DNA of 28,761 bases from Thalassotalea_E sp964620605 (GTDB lineage Bacteria > Pseudomonadota > Gammaproteobacteria > Enterobacterales > Alteromonadaceae): NCBI GenBank assembly GCA_964620605.1, contig CAZUHQ010000041.1, positions 1 to 28,761 of the forward strand, written 5' to 3'. Each line of letters begins with the position of its first letter. The first letter of the stretch is position 1. A program made the position numbers and the translations under genes. Shown piece by piece: positions 23,730 through 28,761 of this stretch. A model generated the notes under the pieces. It made no database searches. It saw nothing but the letters and a program-made list of their open reading frames with translations, and was not told the origin of the DNA.

Positions 23730-25625
23730 ATGAAAAACCAGATTTTTGATCGACTGTTTAATTCCATCATATTCCGTATCGGTTCTATGATGTTTTTAAT
23801 CAGTACCATTGCTATCTTAAGTATGTTTAGTTCCGTATTCATTAGTGAAATGGCGGATCATGACGCGCTGATTATTAATGATGCCGGATCACTGCGTAAG
23901 CAAAGCTATAAAATACTGGTTAATATTGAGCTATTACCTCAAATTAACCCGCAGTCGTTACCAGCGCAACAGCAAAAAATTATTCAGGCGATCAATCTCT
24001 TTAGTACAAAAGTCAATGCGCCAATAATGGACGGTAATGCTGTGATGTCTGACGATATGCCGTTAAACAAAGCATTAAAAGAAATTCGCCAAACCTGGCA
24101 TCAGGTACTTAAACCCCGACTCACAACATTGGCTCAAAACCCTGAGCAATTAAATCAAACAGTTCTGTTTGTCACTAACGATACCATTGAAAACTTTGTA
24201 CTAAGACTCGACAACCTAGTCGGCCTTTACCAACAACGGGCTGAAAACCGTATTTTGCTGATCCGGATGATTTTAGGTATTTCGCTGATGGTTACCATCT
24301 TATTAGCGACGTTTACCATGCTGCAAATAAGTCGCCGCATCGAAAAGCCGTTATCGGAATTGACTGCTTCAGCGCAAAAAATCATGGCGGGTGATTACAC
24401 CTCGCAAACCGATATTCAGCAAAGTGATGAGTTAGGTTTGCTGGCCGAAACCATGAATAAAATGTCGCAGGCGCTGTCTCTGTCATACGGTCAGTTGGAA
24501 AATAGAGTCAAGCAAAAAACCGGTGAATTACGCCAAAGTAACGATACCTTAGAACTCTTGTATCAAACTTCACAGTTAATTAATAAGCCAGGAGATTCCT
24601 TAGATTTAACGCCGATCATCGAAAAACTATCAAGCATTACGCAAAAATCCAACTTAGACTTGTGTCTGACCGCAAATAACAGTAACGCACCTTATGAACA
24701 TATAATTACGCTGGATAAAAAGCAGGAAGATAAATGCACCACAGACAACTGCAGTGATTGTTTATTTGCCACCGATAATGAATGCACCAGTCATAATAAT
24801 AAATTAGTGATGCGCTATCCGATCAGAAAAGACGACATGAACTATGGGGTACTAGTCTGTAATTTAGATGCCAATACACCATTAGAAGCCTGGCAACATC
24901 AACTGTTTACTTCGATTACCACATTAATCGCTAACGGTTTGCATATTCGCCAGCAAAACGAGCAGAATCGCCGGATCACTCTACTAAATGAACGCAATGT
25001 GATTGCCAGAGAGTTACATGACTCTTTAGCGCAGGCATTATCTTACCTGAAATTTCAGGTCACCCGCTTACAAAAGCTACGCCAAAAGAACAGTTCCGAA
25101 GAACAAATTGAAGAAGTGATCAGCGAATTAAAAACCGGCTTAGATTCCGCCTATAAACAGCTACGTGAGTTATTAACCACCTTCAGGTTGAAAATTGATG
25201 TTACCGGCTTACAACAAACCTTTATCGACACGGTAAATTCGTTAAACGAAAGAGCCAACGGTCAAATGGTATTCACTTTGGATTATCAAATTGACGGCAT
25301 TCCATTGTCACCGAATGAAGAAATTCACCTGATGCAAATAGCGCGGGAAGCGACACAAAATGCCCTGCATCATTCAAAAGGCTCTGAAGTTAACATCGCG
25401 GCATTTGCCGACAGTGAAAAAAACCTTCATCTACAAATTAAAGATAACGGCATAGGTATTCCCGACGATCCAGCGAAGCTAAATCACTATGGTTTAGCGA
25501 TAATGCAAGAGCGTAGTCAGCATTTAAAAGGTTATGTTTCTATTCGCAATACATCTCAAGGTGGTGCCATTGTTGAACTGATATTTAGACCCAGCTATTT
25601 GCACGCTAAAGCGAAAGTTTCATAA
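23730..25625 (+). CDS. narX: NarX-like nitrate sensor histidine kinase
   Basis: Membrane kinase that senses nitrate and phosphorylates a NarL-type regulator. Segments in order: TM1 (about 13-38), a periplasmic domain opening with a P-box-like INDAGSLRKQSYKI (49-62, the nitrate-binding element of NarX), TM2 (about 175-200), HAMP (about 200-252), a GAF-like domain with C336, C341, C344 and C352 (about 270-405), HisKA_3 with phosphoacceptor H430 in RELHDSLAQALSYL, and an HATPase domain with REATQNALHHSKGS and DNGIGIP (about 525-620). Length 631 (E. coli NarX 598). It is divergent from narG and convergent with narK. Its probable partner is the regulator at 27693. NarX rather than NarQ is chosen on the Cys-rich linker; moderate. 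Confidence 0.9.
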   Translation: MKNQIFDRLFNSIIFRIGSMMFLISTIAILSMFSSVFISEMADHDALIINDAGSLRKQSYKILVNIELLPQINPQSLPAQQQKIIQAINLFSTKVNAPIMDGNAVMSDDMPLNKALKEIRQTWHQVLKPRLTTLAQNPEQLNQTVLFVTNDTIENFVLRLDNLVGLYQQRAENRILLIRMILGISLMVTILLATFTMLQISRRIEKPLSELTASAQKIMAGDYTSQTDIQQSDELGLLAETMNKMSQALSLSYGQLENRVKQKTGELRQSNDTLELLYQTSQLINKPGDSLDLTPIIEKLSSITQKSNLDLCLTANNSNAPYEHIITLDKKQEDKCTTDNCSDCLFATDNECTSHNNKLVMRYPIRKDDMNYGVLVCNLDANTPLEAWQHQLFTSITTLIANGLHIRQQNEQNRRITLLNERNVIARELHDSLAQALSYLKFQVTRLQKLRQKNSSEEQIEEVISELKTGLDSAYKQLRELLTTFRLKIDVTGLQQTFIDTVNSLNERANGQMVFTLDYQIDGIPLSPNEEIHLMQIAREATQNALHHSKGSEVNIAAFADSEKNLHLQIKDNGIGIPDDPAKLNHYGLAIMQERSQHLKGYVSIRNTSQGGAIVELIFRPSYLHAKAKVS

Positions 25626-25679
25626 TAGCGAGGTGTGTATTGAGCATAACTCAACTAGCAACTATCTACGGACCCAAAT

Positions 25680-25716
25680 AAAAAGCCAGAACATCGAGAT
25701 GAAATTCTGGCTTTTT
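25680..25716. terminator. Bidirectional terminator between narX and narK
   Basis: AAAAAGCCAGAA (25680-25691) and TTCTGGCTTTTT (25705-25716) are perfect 12-bp arms with a 13-nt loop. The T-tracts serve both convergent genes. Confidence 0.9.
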
Positions 25717-25745
25717 GTCACTAAGTCATGTTGTTAAGCTGCTAT

Positions 25746-27350
25746 TTATGGATTATAAAACTCACCGTTTTTACGTAAGTAAACCCAATAGTTCACAAAC
25801 ACACACACTAGGTAGAAGGCTGCAAAACCAATTAATGCATGTGCTGGCGTAGTTGCTTTAATTTGCTCACCAAACACTTTAGGAATATAAAACGCACCAT
25901 AAGCGGCGATGGCTGATGTCCAACCTAACACCGGGCCAGCCTGCTCTTTCGGAAACACCATAGCAATAGTTCTAAATGTTGAACCGTTACCGATACCTGT
26001 TGCCGCGAATAAAATCAGGAATATAATGAAAAATGGCACAAAGAATTCCTCAGGCGTCGCCGAATGATAAGCAGCTTGCATATAATACGCCGCGCCAAGT
26101 GCCGCTAAAAACATCACAATAGAGCAAAATTGCGTCACTAACGCACCGCCTACTTTATCCGCAATCCAGCCACCAACAGGGCGAATTAACGCGCCAATAA
26201 ACGGCGCCATCCAGGCATACATTAACGCACTTGGACCGTTTGGATTTACGGTGTCATGAGACATTACACCATCGACCATCACATGCTGATAACCAAAAAT
26301 CACCTTAATCGCTAATGGGAAAGCCGCTGAAAACCCAATAAAGGAACCAAAGGTCATGGTATAGATAACACTCATGATCCAAGTATGCTTATTATTGAAA
26401 ATTTTATATTGACGATCCAAACTACTGCCGATACCACCAGGTAACATCCGAAGAGAAAAAACAGTGCCGGCAATAATAATCGCAACTGCCAGCTCTTTTG
26501 GTACATCAAAGCCTGAGCCATTGACCGATTCAGGTAGCATCCACCACAAGCCAAATGCCGCAATAACTAACCCCATTCCTAACATTATCGCCATTTTAGC
26601 CATCGCAACTAAAGGATTACCAATATCAGGAGAGACTTCAGATGTCCGAATATTATTCATACCAAACCAAGTAGCCAAAAATAAAGGAACCAACAATAGC
26701 AACCAAAGAAATCCGGCATTATGGATCCAGGTCTCTGAACCGGCCGGAATTTTACCTATCAACGAACCACTGAAACTGAGCAGAGTCATAGACTCGCCAC
26801 CGAAAATAGCAAAGGTCATAAATAACGGCACCAGAATTTGCATGGTTGTGACACCAAAATTCCCTAAACCAGCATTTAAGCCCAATGCCAACCCCTGTTG
26901 TTTTTTCGGAAAGAAAAAACTGATATTAGACATTGACGAAGCAAAGTTACCGCCGCCAAAGCCAGACAACAAGGCTAACAACTGGAACACCCATAATGGA
27001 GTATTGGTATCTTGGAGCGCAAACCCCGTACCAATTGCCGGGATCATCAATAATGCCGTTGTAAAGAAAATGGTATTTCGTCCGCCACAAAACCGAATAA
27101 AGAAGCTTGAAGGTATACGTAATGTTGCGCCCGACAAACCTGCTATCGCCGTTAAGGTGAATAAAGCATCAGCGCTAAAAGGAAAGCCTACGTTCAACAT
27201 TTGAACCGTAATAATCCCCCAATACAGCCATACAGCAAAACCGCACAACAAACTAGGAATAGAAATCCAAAGATTTCGGTTTGCAATTTTCTTACCTTGA
27301 GACTCCCAGAAGTCTTCGTCTTCTGGATCCCATTTTTGTAGGTCAGCCAT
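25746..27350 (-). CDS. narK: NarK-type nitrate/nitrite transporter (MFS, NNP family)
   Basis: Inner-membrane carrier importing nitrate and exporting nitrite. About 12 hydrophobic segments are visible. Both family signatures are present: LSGFGGGNFASSMSNISFFF through GLGNFG (about 128-166), and GIGNGSTFRTIAMVFPKEQAG (about 452-472). R78 (ATLRIPSSFF) and R390 (LIRPVGGW) correspond to the two substrate-binding arginines of E. coli NarK. Length 534 exceeds the 463 of E. coli NarK, with extra residues in loops near 183-212 and 272-286. ATG at 27350 with GGAG about 10 nt upstream. Whether it works as uniporter or antiporter cannot be told from sequence. Confidence 0.94.
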   Translation of the reverse strand: MADLQKWDPEDEDFWESQGKKIANRNLWISIPSLLCGFAVWLYWGIITVQMLNVGFPFSADALFTLTAIAGLSGATLRIPSSFFIRFCGGRNTIFFTTALLMIPAIGTGFALQDTNTPLWVFQLLALLSGFGGGNFASSMSNISFFFPKKQQGLALGLNAGLGNFGVTTMQILVPLFMTFAIFGGESMTLLSFSGSLIGKIPAGSETWIHNAGFLWLLLLVPLFLATWFGMNNIRTSEVSPDIGNPLVAMAKMAIMLGMGLVIAAFGLWWMLPESVNGSGFDVPKELAVAIIIAGTVFSLRMLPGGIGSSLDRQYKIFNNKHTWIMSVIYTMTFGSFIGFSAAFPLAIKVIFGYQHVMVDGVMSHDTVNPNGPSALMYAWMAPFIGALIRPVGGWIADKVGGALVTQFCSIVMFLAALGAAYYMQAAYHSATPEEFFVPFFIIFLILFAATGIGNGSTFRTIAMVFPKEQAGPVLGWTSAIAAYGAFYIPKVFGEQIKATTPAHALIGFAAFYLVCVFVNYWVYLRKNGEFYNP

Positions 27351-27692
27351 GGTAGGTGATCTCCATAATTATTAATTTACCTGGCTACTATGTAAGAACA
27401 ACCAATAGACAACAATTGATATAAAGGGGTAGATATTAATCAGTTAGCAGGCAGAACTGCTGGTTTATCATCAGATAACTATCGAATATAAAAATCATCG
27501 CAGCTCTTGAAACTAAAGAGCTGCTAGTAAATTCAGTAAAATTTTGCACTACCACTTAAGTGATAATTTTTACTACCAACTAATATAGGGATGCCTAAAC
27601 GGCGATAAACAGATAAAATTGATATACATCAAATATATGATACAAGTTGATCTTTACTATGATCGTAATAGGTTGCGACAAGGGAGCACAAA
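27351..27692. promoter_or_regulatory. Divergent narK-narL control region with NarL-like sites
   Basis: For narK, a TTGAT half-site (27416-27420) is followed by TACCCCT on the minus strand (27425-27431), a perfect NarL heptamer; CATAGT (27387-27392, minus) could be the -10. Further upstream, TACCACT (27550-27556) and AGTGATA (27559-27565) form a 7-2-7 pair with one mismatch to the heptamer, and TACTACC lies at 27571-27577. The narL promoter is listed separately. No gene is present in these 342 bases. Confidence 0.55.
27619..27660 (+). promoter_or_regulatory. FNR-dependent promoter of the narL-like gene
   Basis: TTGATATACATCAA (27619-27632) is a perfect FNR box. TACTAT (27655-27660) fits as a -10 element; a start near 27667 puts the box centre at -41.5, a class II arrangement. 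The leader to the ATG would be about 26 nt with GGGAG as the ribosome binding site. Confidence 0.82.
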
Positions 27693-28343
27693 ATGACAGC
27701 TGAACAACCAGTGACAATCATGATGGTTGATGATCACCCATTACTTCGAAAAGGCCTACGTCAATTAATAGAGCTGGAAGACGAACTCACTATTGTCGGT
27801 GAAGCAAGTTCAGGTGCCGAAGCCTTAACCATAGTGAATGATTGCGACCCTGATTTGATCACTCTGGATTTAAATATGCAAGGCATGGACGGCCTGGAAA
27901 CCCTACGCGCCCTGCGTTTACAAGGAGTTTCATCACGTATATTAATGCTGACAGTATCAGATAATGATGAAGATGTTTTAGAGGCAATTCGCAGCGGCGC
28001 TGATGGCTACCTGTTAAAAGACATGGATCCAGACGACTTAATCGAAAAAATTAAAGAAGCGACACTAGGTAAAATGGTAATGAGTGAGAAGCTCACCGAA
28101 GTATTGGCAACGGCATTAAGAAAGCCGGAGAAAAAAGGCGCAAATGTACTCTCATCCCTCACCAGCAGAGAATATGAAATCTTAAAACTGATCGCCAAAG
28201 GTTTAAGCAATAAATTAATTGCCAGAGACCTGGATATTTCCGATGGCACGGTCAAAGTCCACGTTAAGCACTTACTGAAAAAACTAAACCTTAAATCCCG
28301 AGTTGAAGCCGCAGTATGGATGGTTAACTACCAAAGTAAATAA
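27693..28343 (+). CDS. narL: NarL/FixJ-family response regulator, probable partner of the NarX-like kinase
   Basis: Two-domain regulator of 216 residues, the same length as E. coli NarL. The receiver domain (about 6-122) has the acidic pocket D13/D14, phosphoacceptor D59 (LITLDLNMQGMDGLETL), T87 and K109 (GYLLKDMDPDDLI). The C-terminal LuxR-type HTH (about 150-212) reads LTSREYEILKLIAKGLSNKL and then SDGTVKVHVKHLLKKL. It is separated from narX by narK. Overall similarity fits NarL or NarP; I favour NarL because 7-2-7 and single heptamers are both present near the targets, but cannot exclude NarP. Confidence 0.9.
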   Translation: MTAEQPVTIMMVDDHPLLRKGLRQLIELEDELTIVGEASSGAEALTIVNDCDPDLITLDLNMQGMDGLETLRALRLQGVSSRILMLTVSDNDEDVLEAIRSGADGYLLKDMDPDDLIEKIKEATLGKMVMSEKLTEVLATALRKPEKKGANVLSSLTSREYEILKLIAKGLSNKLIARDLDISDGTVKVHVKHLLKKLNLKSRVEAAVWMVNYQSK

Positions 28344-28373
28344 TAGCAATCCCTGTATACAGCTATAATGACG

Positions 28374-28399
28374 CCGCTATAATGACACAATTATAGTGG
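28374..28399 (+). terminator. Hairpin after narL (weak terminator candidate)
   Basis: CCGCTATAAT and ATTATAGTGG form a 10-bp stem with one G-T pair and a 6-nt loop, 31 bp after the narL stop. It is followed by CCCCCTG, not a T-tract, so it may not terminate by itself. Part of the left arm is preceded by a near-copy (GCTATAATGAC repeated at 28362 and 28376). Confidence 0.35.
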
Positions 28400-28564
28400 C
28401 CCCCTGAAATATATTGGTAACGATGTGACGGCTGATATTCTGATTTAGCGTTTGATAAATGCGCTTAGACTTCATCTGACAAGCAAAAATGAGCGAAAGC
28501 GAACTTTAAGACTTCTGCTATCAATGCTGTTTTTATATCCAGTTTTAATACATTTCCCCTATAT

Positions 28565-28718
28565 TCAGAAAAATAAGCAATTTGCGCGTTTCTTTCCTTA
28601 GACCACTTTATTACACTTCAATAATTTCTTTAACTAGCAAAAGGTTATCAAGTTTGTTACAAATAGAAGAATCAGAAAAATGAGCAATGCTACGGTAGAA
28701 AAACGAGCAAATTGCGCA
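28565..28718. repeat. Short imperfect direct repeats of about 20 bp
   Basis: Three copies of a motif of the form (T)AGAAAAAyrAGCAAnnTGCGC occur at 28565-28587, 28672-28690 and 28696-28718; the first and third share an AAATTGCGC/AATTTGCGC core. A weaker relative (CAAAAATGAGCGAA) lies near 28484. The origin is unknown. Confidence 0.5.
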
Positions 28719-28761
28719 CTATTAAATTGTTGAACTAAGCCGCTGCGCGGAGCTGTCGAAC

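Larger units (their letters stand above)
28344..28761. other. Gene-free right end of the window
   Basis: No complete gene is visible in 418 bases. Contents: a hairpin after narL, a short family of repeats (28565-28718), and on the minus strand an open frame from the window edge to a stop at about 28631 (about 43 codons) whose last residues form a hydrophobic stretch (TVALLIFLILLFVTNLITF). The latter could be the end of a membrane protein entering from the right, or chance in AT-rich DNA. Confidence 0.5.

Noticed and set aside
26464..27204. 246-codon open frame antisense to narK
   Set aside because: It lies wholly opposite a gene with clear NarK signatures; the product is low complexity in Pro, Asn and Ile and shows no domain. 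A shadow frame.
28631..28761. Possible C-terminal end of a minus-strand membrane protein at the right edge
   Set aside because: Only about 43 codons are open, in AT-rich DNA; the hydrophobic stretch is suggestive but not enough for a gene call.

Overview
The window looks like chromosomal DNA of a facultatively anaerobic, moderately AT-rich marine gammaproteobacterium of the Alteromonadales, perhaps Colwelliaceae (Thalassotalea/Colwellia-like). That placement is my inference from gene content, codon use and protein similarity as I recall it; no search was run.

Region A (1-4812, all minus strand) is a defence locus. It holds a cas12a gene (type V-A effector) whose first 1067 codons are intact and whose 3' end runs off the left edge. 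Upstream of it lies a WYL-domain regulator of the BrxR/CapW type. Upstream of that is a broken type I-F cas1 that keeps only the N-terminal domain and then runs into unrelated sequence. A type V-A effector with a dedicated WYL regulator therefore sits beside the ruin of a type I-F system. No CRISPR repeats, cas2, cas4 or intact cas1 are visible in the window; they could lie beyond the left edge.

Region B (4927-12458) holds a secreted subtilisin-like protease (minus) and, divergent from it, a curli locus csgB-csgA-csgE-csgF-csgG (plus), closed by a convergent CsgD/VpsT-like LuxR regulator (minus). The major curlin is unusual: about 484 residues, strongly acidic, with roughly 18-19 repeat units instead of the five of E. 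coli CsgA.

Region C (12855-15472) holds ubiV-ubiU (minus) and ubiT (plus), divergent around an FNR-like box. These encode the oxygen-independent ubiquinone hydroxylation pathway, and every expected Fe-S ligand cysteine of UbiU and UbiV is present at the E. coli positions.

Region D (15623-28343) is a complete respiratory nitrate reduction unit: narGHJI plus a PpiC-type prolyl isomerase (minus), a NarX-like sensor kinase (plus), a NarK nitrate/nitrite transporter (minus) and a NarL-like response regulator (plus). Two perfect FNR boxes (before narG and narL) and NarL-like 7-2-7 heptamer pairs (narG-narX and narK-narL intergenic regions) suggest the unit is switched on by loss of oxygen and tuned by nitrate. 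UbiUVT would supply the quinone that NarGHI oxidises when O2 is absent, which makes regions C and D a coherent anaerobic respiration island.

The last 418 bases (28344-28761) hold no recognisable gene but contain a family of short imperfect repeats.
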